From RPQJ01 sp035691185 (lineage in GTDB: Bacteria > Pseudomonadota > Gammaproteobacteria > Steroidobacterales > Steroidobacteraceae): DNA of 11,436 nt. Positions 1 to 6,496 of this stretch are shown piece after piece. Made by a program: the position numbers and the translations under genes. The DNA lies in contig DASSJN010000095.1 of assembly GCA_035691185.1 (NCBI GenBank), positions 1 through 11,436 on the forward strand. The letters are read 5' to 3'. Position 1 is the stretch's first letter; every line of letters starts with the position of its first letter. The notes under the pieces were generated by a model. It was given only the letters and a program-made list of their open reading frames with translations. It was not told the origin of the DNA and did no database searches.

Positions 1-483
1 GGCTCCGGCCACAACCAGTACGGCGGGTACACCGAGGATTCCACGGAATACCAGGTGGTGCTGGACCGCCTCGCGCGCAAGTTCAAGCGGGCGAGGGCGC
101 TCGTGCCGCCGCCCGTGATCGAGGCGACCGGCACGAGCAGCATCGGCCTGGTGGCGATCGGCAGCAGTCGCGGCGCCGTCAACGAGGCTCGCGACATCCT
201 GGCCAAGCGCGGCATCCCGATCGACTACATGCGCATCAAGGCCTTCCCGTTCACGAAGGAGGTCGAGGCCTTCATGGCGGCGCACGAGAAGATCTTCGTC
301 GTCGAGCAGAACCGCGACGCGCAGCTGCGCTCGCTGCTGACGCTCGAGACCGACGTGCCGAAGTCGAAGCTGCACTCGATCCTGCACTACAGCGGGCTGC
401 CGATGACCTCGAAGGAGATCGTCGAGGCCGTGCTGGCCGAACTGGGCGATGCGCGCCGGGCTCAGGTGGCCTTGGCCACCTGA
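1..483 (+). CDS. korA: 2-oxoacid:ferredoxin oxidoreductase subunit alpha, C-terminal part (5' end outside window)
   Basis: The reading frame is open from base 1 to the TGA at 481-483, giving the last 160 residues of a longer protein. The text GSGHNQYGGYTED near the left edge, the later ATGTSSIGLVAIGSSRGAVNEA stretch cut here into a Rossmann-like segment (about residues 41-60) and the segment IFVVEQNRDAQLRSLL match the C-terminal domain of KorA-type alpha subunits. These pair with a TPP-binding beta subunit to oxidise 2-oxoglutarate or a related 2-oxoacid to acyl-CoA and reduced ferredoxin in the cytoplasm. The call is supported by korB following on the same strand. Internal ATG or GTG codons such as the GTG at 55 are not the real start. 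The substrate (2-oxoglutarate versus another 2-oxoacid) cannot be fixed from this fragment. Confidence 0.9.
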   Translation, partial: GSGHNQYGGYTEDSTEYQVVLDRLARKFKRARALVPPPVIEATGTSSIGLVAIGSSRGAVNEARDILAKRGIPIDYMRIKAFPFTKEVEAFMAAHEKIFVVEQNRDAQLRSLLTLETDVPKSKLHSILHYSGLPMTSKEIVEAVLAELGDARRAQVALAT

Positions 484-490
484 GCCCGGG

Positions 491-602
491 CAGTGTCTAG
501 TGTTCAGTGTCCAGCGGTTAGTCAGAGGCTTCATGGCGTGGCTGATCCTGGACACGGCGCTCGACGCTGCGTTCCGACTGAACACTAGACACTAGACACT
601 GG
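491..602. repeat. Inverted-repeat element built of 7-bp units between korA and korB
   Basis: A perfect 17-bp inverted repeat is present: AGTGTCTAGTGTTCAGT at 492-508 and its exact reverse complement at 577-593, with 68 bp between. The arms consist of tandem heptads. On the left TGTCTAG, TGTTCAG and TGTCCAG run from 494 to 514. On the right CTGAACA, CTAGACA and CTAGACA run from 578 to 598. One further inverted unit, CTGGACA, lies inside at 548-554. The 13-bp CAGTGTCTAGTGT (491-503) also has a second exact complement at 589-601, so the hairpin can slip by register. The element occupies nearly all of the gap and ends 12 bases before the korB ATG. It could be a REP/MITE-like repeat, a structured mRNA segment or a protein-binding array; no transposase is visible. 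Confidence 0.8.
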
Positions 603-614
603 CCGCTACTTCCC

Positions 615-1673
615 ATGAGCTTCATCAACAAACCCAAGGTCCGCCATCCCGATCTGCCCAAGAACGAGCTGGGCCTGACGCGTCGCGACTACGAGGGCGC
701 GATGTCCACGCTGTGCGCAGGGTGCGGTCACGACTCGGTCACCTCCGCGATCATCCAGGCCATCTGGGAACTGAGCATCCGGCCCGAGCAGCTCGCGAAG
801 CTGTCCGGCATCGGCTGCTCGTCGAAGACGACCGCCTACTTCGCGAGCGGGGCGCACGGCTTCAATGCCGTGCACGGCCGCATGCCGTCGATCGCCGCCG
901 GCGCGAACGCCGCGAACCGCGAACTGCACTACATCGGCATCTCGGGCGACGGCGACTCGCTCTCGATCGGCTTCGGCCAGTTCGCGCACGCGATCCGCCG
1001 CAACGTGAACATGCTCTACATCTGCGAGAACAACGGCGTGTACGGCCTGACCAAGGGCCAGTTCTCGGCGTCGGCCGACATCGGCACGAAGTCGAAGAAG
1101 GGTGAGGAGAATTTCCAGGCGCCGGTCGACCCTTGCCTCGCCGCGCTGAGCCTCGGCGGCAGCTTCATCGCCCGCAGTTTCTCCGGCGACAAGGAGCAGC
1201 TCGTGCCGTTGATCAAGGCGGGCCTGCGGCACCGCGGGTTCGCGCTGATCGACGTCATCTCGCCGTGCGTGACGTTCAACGACCACGTCGGCTCGACCAA
1301 GAGTTACGAGTTCGCGCGCGAGCACTACCACGAGGCGGTGCACGCGGATTACATCCCGTCGCGCCAGGAGATCACCGCGACCTACGCCGAGGGCGAGGCG
1401 CTGCCGGTGCAGATGCACGACGGCAGCCAGATCCTGCTGCGCAAGCTCGACAAGGACTACGATCCCACGCACCGCGGCAAGGCGTTCGAGTACCTGCGCA
1501 CCAAGCTGCGCCAGGGCGAGCACGTCACGGGCCTGATCTTCATCGCGGAGCAGGGCTCCCGGGACATGAACGAGATGATGAACACGAGCGACGTGCCGCT
1601 GAACCAGTTGCCGTACGAGAAGATGCACGCCGGCTCGGCGGGGCTGGCGAGCATTCTGAAGCGTTACGGCTGA
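615..1673 (+). CDS. korB: 2-oxoacid:ferredoxin oxidoreductase subunit beta (TPP- and Fe-S-binding)
   Basis: This 352-residue protein is the catalytic beta subunit partnering KorA; it binds thiamine pyrophosphate and a [4Fe-4S] cluster and passes electrons to ferredoxin in CoA-dependent 2-oxoacid decarboxylation. CAGCGH is at residues 34-39, GIGCSS at 65-70, and the TPP/Mg motif runs from GDGDS (111-115) to ENNGVYG (138-144). Cysteines 34, 37, 68 and 218 (in ISPCVTF) have nearly the spacing of the four cluster ligands known in archaeal 2-oxoacid oxidoreductase beta subunits, so the cluster should be intact. The length is normal. The ATG at 615 gives the usual family N-terminus (SFINKPKV), but no good Shine-Dalgarno precedes it because the repeat element reaches position 602. 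It is probably co-transcribed with korA. 2-Oxoglutarate is the likeliest substrate, by inference only. Confidence 0.93.
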   Translation: MSFINKPKVRHPDLPKNELGLTRRDYEGAMSTLCAGCGHDSVTSAIIQAIWELSIRPEQLAKLSGIGCSSKTTAYFASGAHGFNAVHGRMPSIAAGANAANRELHYIGISGDGDSLSIGFGQFAHAIRRNVNMLYICENNGVYGLTKGQFSASADIGTKSKKGEENFQAPVDPCLAALSLGGSFIARSFSGDKEQLVPLIKAGLRHRGFALIDVISPCVTFNDHVGSTKSYEFAREHYHEAVHADYIPSRQEITATYAEGEALPVQMHDGSQILLRKLDKDYDPTHRGKAFEYLRTKLRQGEHVTGLIFIAEQGSRDMNEMMNTSDVPLNQLPYEKMHAGSAGLASILKRYG

Positions 1674-1681
1674 CGTGCGCG

Positions 1682-1702
1682 GGTCCGATGCGCCCGGACC
1701 TT
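1682..1702 (+). terminator. Hairpin after korB, possible terminator
   Basis: GGTCCG (1682-1687) and CGGACC (1695-1700) form a 6-bp GC-rich stem with a 7-base loop, starting 8 bases after the korB stop and followed only by TT. The position fits the end of the korAB transcript. The absence of a longer T run makes a strong intrinsic terminator uncertain. Confidence 0.4.
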
Positions 1703-1714
1703 GACACGTATCAC

Positions 1715-1742
1715 TTTGCTGCGCTGCACCACCGCCTAGAAT
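1715..1742 (+). promoter_or_regulatory. Tentative promoter for the DUF4124 gene, giving a near-leaderless transcript
   Basis: TAGAAT at 1737-1742 is a good -10 hexamer (5 of 6 to TATAAT), with a weak TTTGCT 16 bases upstream at 1715-1720. Transcription would begin around 1748-1751, at or just before the ATG at 1751. No Shine-Dalgarno is seen before that ATG. A perfect TTGACA at 1701-1706 lies 30 bases from TAGAAT, too far to be its -35, and no good -10 lies 16-18 bases after it. Confidence 0.35.
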
Positions 1743-1750
1743 GTGCCGCC

Positions 1751-2380
1751 ATGGCTCCTTGCGTGCCGAGCATCCGTCCACTCGTCCGGCGTCTTGCCGT
1801 CGGCGCAGCCGTGCTGGCGTGCGTTCTCGCGGGGTTCCCGGCAATCGCTGCAAGCTCGGTCTACAAGTGGGTGGACGCGGACGGTGTCACGCACCTGTCC
1901 TCGGCCCGCCCCCCACCCGGCGTCAAGTTCGAGCGCCTGGCCATCGGCGGGCTCGGCGGCAAGACGACGTCGTCTTCGCGGGCGAGCGCAGCCTCGGCGA
2001 CGAAAGGCAACGTCCGGCTGGCCTCAGCGTCGGCGGCGCAGGTGGCCCGTCGCAATGCGGTCATTTCGGAACTGCAGAATCGCGAGTGCGTCGTTGCCCT
2101 CGAGGCCATCGACAGGATGGTTCGCAGCGGACAGCCCGTCGAGCCGACCGAGTTCCGACGACGCCAGCAGACGGCCGACCTCAACTGCAGCAAGGACCCC
2201 GCGACGCGCCGACGGCAGGAAGAGCAGGCTGCCAGGCTCCGCGTGTCGAAGGGCGGCGCGTGCGTCGATGCGCGCACCAGGCTCGCCGACATGCTCGCGC
2301 CGGGTCGGCGGCCGACCCGCGAGCAGTTGAAGACCCAGCAGGAATTCATCGAATCGCACTGCAAGGTCCCGGTGCGCTGA
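1751..2380 (+). CDS. Secreted DUF4124-domain protein with two similar Cys-x32-Cys modules
   Basis: This 209-residue protein has an N-terminal signal peptide: Arg 13-14 before a hydrophobic core at about residues 15-31, with likely cleavage near AIAA (31-34). The mature end carries the DUF4124 signature SVYKWVDADGVTHLS (36-50), a short beta-hairpin-like domain common in proteobacterial envelope proteins. A low-complexity Ala/Ser linker follows (about 72-98). The rest holds exactly four cysteines in two pairs, C113-C146 and C171-C204, each separated by 32 residues. The two modules align without gaps, suggesting internal duplication and two disulfides in the periplasm. The in-frame ATG at 1688 would place the hydrophobic segment too far inside, so 1751 is preferred. 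The molecular role of DUF4124 proteins is unknown. The lipid kinase gene starts 8 bases after the stop. Confidence 0.8.
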   Translation: MAPCVPSIRPLVRRLAVGAAVLACVLAGFPAIAASSVYKWVDADGVTHLSSARPPPGVKFERLAIGGLGGKTTSSSRASAASATKGNVRLASASAAQVARRNAVISELQNRECVVALEAIDRMVRSGQPVEPTEFRRRQQTADLNCSKDPATRRRQEEQAARLRVSKGGACVDARTRLADMLAPGRRPTREQLKTQQEFIESHCKVPVR

Positions 2381-2388
2381 CGCGCCCC

Positions 2389-3381
2389 ATGACCGACGCG
2401 GCGTCTCCGGTCGAGCTCGCTCCTGCCTCGTTCCAAAACGCAGCGACGCTCCTGCCGCCGGTCGGACCCTGGCTCGTCATCCGCAACCCCTTCGCCGGCC
2501 GCGCGCGCAACCGACGCGCCTGGGACGACTTCGAACGCGCGCTGCGGCGCAGGGGCGTGAGTTTCGACGTCTGCACCACGGCCTGTGCGGGGGATGGTGC
2601 GCGACTCGCGGAGGCGGCCGTGCACGCAGGCATCGACCGTATCCTGGTCGCCGGCGGCGACGGCTCGGTGCACGATGTCCTCAATGGTTTGATGCGCGCG
2701 CGCAGCCGCGATGGCATGAACGCCGACGTCCCTTCGCTCGCGCCAGTGCCCCTCGGCACCGGCAACGACTGGGCGCGGTCGCTGCGCCTGCCACGGGATC
2801 CCGATCGCCTTGCCGCATTGATCGCGACTGCAGCGCCCGCGCCGCACGACGTGGGCGTGATCCGCTTTCCCGCGCGCGGCGACGAGACGCGCTGGTTCGT
2901 CAACGTGGCCGGGGCAGGCTTCGACGCGCACGTCATTTCACGCCTGCCGCCGCTGACCCCGTCCAGGTTCGCCTACCTGGCCGGTGCGTTGCGCGAGCTG
3001 GGCCGCTACCGCTCGCCGCGATTCCGGATCGCAGCCGCCGGCGCCTCGCCGCGTGAGGGCCGCTTCCTGATGGCTTTTGTCGCGAACGGCCAGTACTGCG
3101 GCCACCGCATGCACGTCGCGCCGCCGGCGCTGCTCGACGACGGCCGTTTCGACGTCGTGACCGTCGACGACCTGGGCCTGCTGCGCGCGTTGCCGAAGCT
3201 GCTGGCGCTGTACTTCGGCAACGTACTGCGGGACCCGCTCGTGCATCACGAGACCGCACAGTGGGTCCGCATCGAAAGCGATCCGGCCACGGCCGTCGAG
3301 GCCGACGGGCAACTCGTCGGCATGACACCGGCAGAATTCAGCGTGGAGCGAGGGGCGCTGCGGGTGCTGCGCGGTGCCTGA
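2389..3381 (+). CDS. Diacylglycerol/sphingosine kinase-family lipid kinase (YegS/DgkB/LCB5 type)
   Basis: This 330-residue protein belongs to the ATP-dependent DAGK catalytic-domain family, which phosphorylates lipid hydroxyl groups such as those of diacylglycerol. Visible motifs in order are the N-terminal IRNPFAGRARN strand-loop (31-41), the nucleotide-binding VAGGDGS (87-93), PLGTGNDWARS (121-131), VNVAGAGFDAHV in the second domain, VAPPALLDDGRFDVV, and the C-terminal acidic VEADGQ (303-308). Length and motif order are typical of complete bacterial members. The ATG at 2389 is the first reasonable start, 8 bases after the DUF4124 stop, so the two genes are probably co-transcribed; the Shine-Dalgarno is weak. 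The true lipid substrate cannot be told from sequence. A role in recycling diacylglycerol, which would touch the storage-lipid genes downstream, is speculation. Confidence 0.88.
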   Translation: MTDAASPVELAPASFQNAATLLPPVGPWLVIRNPFAGRARNRRAWDDFERALRRRGVSFDVCTTACAGDGARLAEAAVHAGIDRILVAGGDGSVHDVLNGLMRARSRDGMNADVPSLAPVPLGTGNDWARSLRLPRDPDRLAALIATAAPAPHDVGVIRFPARGDETRWFVNVAGAGFDAHVISRLPPLTPSRFAYLAGALRELGRYRSPRFRIAAAGASPREGRFLMAFVANGQYCGHRMHVAPPALLDDGRFDVVTVDDLGLLRALPKLLALYFGNVLRDPLVHHETAQWVRIESDPATAVEADGQLVGMTPAEFSVERGALRVLRGA

Positions 3382-3438
3382 GTACGCGACTCGTGCGGTC
3401 GGAACCGCGGCGGCGGGTTCGAGGTATAAGGTGGCCGC

Positions 3439-3840
3439 ATGAGCCCACCGGCCCTCGTGACTCACCGCGGCGGCTGCCATTGCGGCGCCGTGGCTTTCGA
3501 AGTCGACGCGCCTGCCCGCCTGCTCGTGCAGGAGTGCAACTGCTCCATCTGCGCCGCGTCGGGGTTCTGGCACCTGATCGTGCCGGCCACACGGTTTCGC
3601 CTGCTGCGAGGCCGCGACGCGCTCAGCGAATACACGTTCGGCACCGGCGTTGCGCGCCACCTGTTCTGCCGCACCTGCGGGGTGAAGTCGTTCTACGTGC
3701 CGCGCTCCAATCCCGACGGCTACAGCATCAACGCACGGTGCCTGGACAGGTCAACCGTGGACTCGATCGTCGTCGAGCCGTTCGATGGACAGAATTGGGA
3801 AGCCGCGGCCGGAGCGCTGCGTCACCTGAGCGAGACGTGA
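3439..3840 (+). CDS. GFA-family zinc-binding protein (glutathione-dependent formaldehyde-activating enzyme-like / CENP-V fold)
   Basis: This 133-residue protein carries the complete cysteine set of the GFA fold: GGCHCGAVAF (C13, C15), ECNCSICAASG (C33, C35, C38) and FCRTCG (C77, C80). In the family these bind two zinc ions, and the founding member Gfa was linked to forming S-hydroxymethylglutathione. Most members have no proven reaction, so a formaldehyde function is not asserted. The length is normal for the family. AAGGTG at 3428-3433 is a usable ribosome-binding site 5 bases before the ATG. It overlaps a TATAAG (3425-3430) that could instead be a -10 element. The gene is 57 bases after the lipid kinase and converges with the small membrane protein gene. 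Confidence 0.88.
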   Translation: MSPPALVTHRGGCHCGAVAFEVDAPARLLVQECNCSICAASGFWHLIVPATRFRLLRGRDALSEYTFGTGVARHLFCRTCGVKSFYVPRSNPDGYSINARCLDRSTVDSIVVEPFDGQNWEAAAGALRHLSET

Positions 3841-3873
3841 CGAACGCCAGGAGCGTCAGGCGGCGCGTTCGTC
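3839..3873. terminator. Hairpin between convergent genes, possible bidirectional terminator
   Basis: GACGAACGC (3839-3847) is perfectly complementary to GCGTTCGTC (3865-3873), a 9-bp stem with a 17-base loop. It spans the end of the GFA gene and the last codons of the convergent small gene. No T run follows on either side, so termination is plausible by position but not proven. Confidence 0.35.
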
Positions 3874-4095
3874 GCGTTGCGCGTCCGTGGCAGCCGCCGG
3901 GTAGGGCTCGATGGTCTGGCTGGCCGTGACGCCCTTGAGGTTGTTGGAGACGTCCGGCACGCGGTTACGCCGCGCCGCGCGTTGCCGCGCCAGCGCGGCA
4001 GCGGCTGCGGCTTCCCGGGCCCGCCTGGTGCGGGCATTGATCGTGAACACGACCGCCGCGACCAGCAGCAGTGCGAGCACTATCGTCAGCTTCAT
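3856..4095 (-). CDS. Small single-span membrane protein, unknown function
   Basis: The gene encodes 79 residues on the minus strand. Residues 1-19 (MKLTIVLALLLVAAVVFTI) are strongly hydrophobic and form a membrane anchor or uncleaved signal. A highly basic Ala/Arg-rich helix follows (about 21-45, TRRAREAA then ARQRAARRNR), then a polar tail ending in DERAA. The positive charges right after the hydrophobic stretch suggest an N-out, C-in orientation by the positive-inside rule. The start at 4095 is chosen over upstream in-frame starts because an AAGGAAGG Shine-Dalgarno sits 5 bases before it and the hydrophobic segment then begins the protein. I do not recognise the family. It lies downstream of the acyl-CoA reductase on the same strand, separated by 267 bases. 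Confidence 0.7.
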   Translation of the reverse strand: MKLTIVLALLLVAAVVFTINARTRRAREAAAAAALARQRAARRNRVPDVSNNLKGVTASQTIEPYPAAATDAQRDERAA

Positions 4096-4362
4096 GTAGA
4101 CCTTCCTTGACTCGTTGCCGTGGACCACGCTTCCCTGGCCGATGCGATCGTCGCGCGGTCGACGCTGACAGGCGGCGAGTATCGGCGCCAATGCCCGGCG
4201 CGAACAGCCGACTAACCCCCAGTTTGAACCATTTATGAGCGGTTCGCCGGCCCAGCGGCGATCTGCCGGAACGCGGCCGGGTCGCGGATTGCAGGCCAGA
4301 CCCCACGGCTCGCGCAAGCGCAGCGCGCAGCAGATGGGCGCCGTGTCGCGCGGGGCGGCTCG
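4096..4362. other. Gene-free stretch between the acyl-CoA reductase and the small membrane protein gene
   Basis: No convincing gene is seen here. The only distinct structure is a locally AT-rich patch (4221-4240) with a small inverted repeat GAACC (4226-4230) / GGTTC (4241-4245). It could hold the promoter of the minus-strand small gene, but no good -35/-10 pair was found. Short open frames here have proteobacterial shadow-type Arg/Ala composition and were not called. Confidence 0.5.
4101..4108 (-). promoter_or_regulatory. Ribosome-binding site of the small membrane protein
   Basis: On the minus strand this reads AAGGAAGG, 5 bases before the ATG ending at 4095. It decides the start codon, since the frame stays open upstream to 4317. 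Confidence 0.65.
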
Positions 4363-6360
4363 CTACCAGTGGATACCGCGCATCAGGGAAGCAAAGATCA
4401 TCGCTTCCCGGGTCGGCGGCCGCGGTTCCTCACCCTCGCGCTTGCCCTGCGCCGCGGCCGAGTCGGGGAACATGCGATAGGCGGAGTTCATGACCACCTC
4501 GGAGAACTTCGGCATCACGAGGTGCATGATCTCGGCCATGACGCCGAGCCGCGTCGCGATGCGCTGCGGCTTGCGGATGATGGCGTCGGCGATCATGTCG
4601 GCGGCTTCGTCCGACGAAATGATCGTCGGCATGTCTTCGTAGATCTTGGTCGGTGCGATCATCGGCGTGCGTACGAGCGGCATGTTGATGATCGTGAAGT
4701 GCACGCCCTCGTCGTGGAACTCGGAGGCGGCGCAGCGGGCGAACGACTCCATCGCGGCCTTGGAGGCCACGTAGGCCGAAAAGCGCGGCGCGTTGGTCAG
4801 CACGCCGATCGACGACACGTTGATGACGTGCCCCTGCTTGCGCGCGGTCATCGACGGGAGCAGGTTCATCGTCAGCCGCACGCACGCGAAATAATTGAGC
4901 TGCATCGTGCGTTCGAAGTCGTGGAACCGGTCGTAGGACAGTGCCAGCGAGCGGCGGATCGACCGGCCCGCGTTGTTGATCAGCACGTCGACCTGGCCGA
5001 ATTCCTTGAGGATGTCCCGCGCCAGCTTGTCGTTCGCCTCGTATTCCGTGATGTCGCAGGAGTAGGTCCTCGCGAAGCCGCCGGCATCGACGATCCGCTG
5101 CCGGACCTCGGCGAGCTTGTCCTCGTCGCGCGCGACGATCACGACCTTGCCCCCGGCCTCCGCGATGCGTACCGCGGCGGCCTCGCCGATGCCCGACGAC
5201 CCGCCCGTGATCACGACGACCTTGCCCTTGACCGCGCCCTTGAGGCTGCGGTCGATCGAGAGGTCGGGATCGAGGTGGCGCTCCCAGTAGTCCCACAGCC
5301 GCCAGGCGTAGTCCTCGAGCGGCGGCACGCGGATCTTCGCCTTCTCGAGCAGCCTGTGCGTCGCGGTCGAGTCGAAGCGCGTCGGGTAGTTGATGAACTG
5401 CAGCACCGAGCGCGGCACCTGCAGGTCGCGCAGCAGCTGGTTCGCGACGTTCTGGATCGGCTTGCTGCGCTCGATCGACTGCGCAATCCCCTCGGGCACC
5501 ATCGCGAAGACCTTCGGGTCGACGCGGAACGCCATCTCGGGCGCGTGCGCGGCGCGCGCGAAGACATTGAGGACTTCGCCCATCCGGCGCGTCTTCGGGT
5601 CGGTCAGGTGGAAGCACTCGCCGTCCTGCTTCGGCAGGTGCGAGAGGTGCACCAGCGCATCGACGACGAAATCGACCGGCACGGCATTGACGTACCCGCC
5701 TTCGACGCCGACGAGCGGCATCCAGCGCGGCCACGACTCGCGCAGGCGCTGCATGGCCTTGAAGAAGTAGTACGGCCCGTCGATCTTGTCGATGACGCCC
5801 GTCTGCGAGTGCCCGAGCACGATGCCCGGCCGATACACGCGGAAGGGCACCTTGCCGTTCGCCCGCACGAGCGCCTCCGAGTCGTGCTTGGTGCGGTGGT
5901 AGGGATGGTCGAGCTCCTCGGCCTCCTCGAACATGTCCTCGCTGAACGTGCCGCGGTACAGGCCGGCGGCGGCGATCGAACTGACGTGGTGGAAACACCC
6001 CGCCCCGATCGCATCCGCGAGGGCGAGCGCGCCTTCGGTGCCGACGATGTTCGCCTTGTGCATTTCCTCGGCGCTGGCCTCGAGGTCGTAGACCGCACCG
6101 AGGTGATAGAAGTGCCTGACCTTGCCCTTGAGCCTGGCGAGGTCGCCCCTGGACACGCCGAGCCTGGGCTGGCCGAGGTCGCCCTTGATCGGCACAACGC
6201 GGCGGACGCTTCCCTTGCCCCAGAACGGTCGCAGGTCGTCGAGCTTGCCGACGGATCGGGGCCGCACGAGCACGTAGACCGTGCCCTTGCCGTGCTGCAG
6301 GAGCGCCTGCACCAGGAAACGGCCGATGAAGCCGGTCGCGCCGGTCACGAAATAGGTCAT
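4363..6360 (-). CDS. Two-domain fatty acyl-CoA reductase (alcohol-forming), SDR fusion
   Basis: This 665-residue protein fuses two NAD(P)-binding short-chain dehydrogenase domains. The N-terminal extended-SDR half has TGATGFIG (6-13), HHVSS (124-128) and the Tyr154-Lys158 pair in YHRTK. The C-terminal classical-SDR half has TGGSSGIG (385-392), NNAG (462-465), Ser516-517 and Tyr530-Lys534 in YVASK. The order, length, DHPY-RTKH segment, GRSIRRSLALS region and C-terminus ending MRGIHW closely resemble, from memory, the Marinobacter fatty acyl-CoA reductase that makes fatty alcohols from acyl-CoA with NADPH. Mycobacterial AcrA1 has the same architecture. The product would feed the divergent wax ester synthase. 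GGGGAG lies 6 bases before the ATG at 6360. Which half performs which reduction step is not inferred here. Confidence 0.9.
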   Translation of the reverse strand: MTYFVTGATGFIGRFLVQALLQHGKGTVYVLVRPRSVGKLDDLRPFWGKGSVRRVVPIKGDLGQPRLGVSRGDLARLKGKVRHFYHLGAVYDLEASAEEMHKANIVGTEGALALADAIGAGCFHHVSSIAAAGLYRGTFSEDMFEEAEELDHPYHRTKHDSEALVRANGKVPFRVYRPGIVLGHSQTGVIDKIDGPYYFFKAMQRLRESWPRWMPLVGVEGGYVNAVPVDFVVDALVHLSHLPKQDGECFHLTDPKTRRMGEVLNVFARAAHAPEMAFRVDPKVFAMVPEGIAQSIERSKPIQNVANQLLRDLQVPRSVLQFINYPTRFDSTATHRLLEKAKIRVPPLEDYAWRLWDYWERHLDPDLSIDRSLKGAVKGKVVVITGGSSGIGEAAAVRIAEAGGKVVIVARDEDKLAEVRQRIVDAGGFARTYSCDITEYEANDKLARDILKEFGQVDVLINNAGRSIRRSLALSYDRFHDFERTMQLNYFACVRLTMNLLPSMTARKQGHVINVSSIGVLTNAPRFSAYVASKAAMESFARCAASEFHDEGVHFTIINMPLVRTPMIAPTKIYEDMPTIISSDEAADMIADAIIRKPQRIATRLGVMAEIMHLVMPKFSEVVMNSAYRMFPDSAAAQGKREGEEPRPPTREAMIFASLMRGIHW

Positions 6361-6387
6361 GGAGCACTCCCCGGTTCTTTGCGGGTT

Positions 6388-6416
6388 ACGTTAGGGGTCG
6401 TAGGTAATCGCGTCAA
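6388..6416 (-). promoter_or_regulatory. Candidate sigma70 promoter of the fatty acyl-CoA reductase
   Basis: On the minus strand TTGACG (6411-6416, 5 of 6 to consensus) is followed after exactly 17 bases by TAACGT (6388-6393, 3 of 6). Transcription would start near 6381, leaving a leader of about 20 bases that contains the GGGGAG ribosome-binding site. Confidence 0.5.
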
Positions 6417-6417
6417 C

Positions 6418-6445
6418 GTGAGCGAGCCCCCGCACCCGCTAAGAT
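6418..6445 (+). promoter_or_regulatory. Weak candidate promoter of the wax ester synthase
   Basis: TAAGAT at 6440-6445 is a fair -10 (4 of 6), with a poor GTGAGC 16 bases upstream (6418-6423, 3 of 6). It abuts the minus-strand reductase promoter, so one regulator could bind between the two divergent genes. No clear operator palindrome was found. Confidence 0.25.
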
Positions 6446-6496
6446 GCGAGGTAGGGAGTCGACGCGTCGGTGGACGACGGACGTTTGGGGGCTTCG

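Noticed and set aside
491..602. CRISPR array or transposon end for the heptad repeat
   Set aside because: Units are 7 bp without spacers, inverted rather than direct across the gap, and no transposase or cas gene is present.
1701..1706. Perfect TTGACA as the -35 of the DUF4124 promoter
   Set aside because: No acceptable -10 at 16-18 bases; the TAGAAT is 30 bases away.
606..1853. Long minus-strand frame opposite korB
   Set aside because: Low-complexity Arg/Ala/Val text; korB on the other strand carries all TPP and Fe-S motifs.
6470..6496. GTG at 6470 as start of the wax ester synthase
   Set aside because: Its GGGAG lies 11 bases upstream, longer than usual; the ATG at 6497 has a better-placed G-rich site. 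Not excluded.
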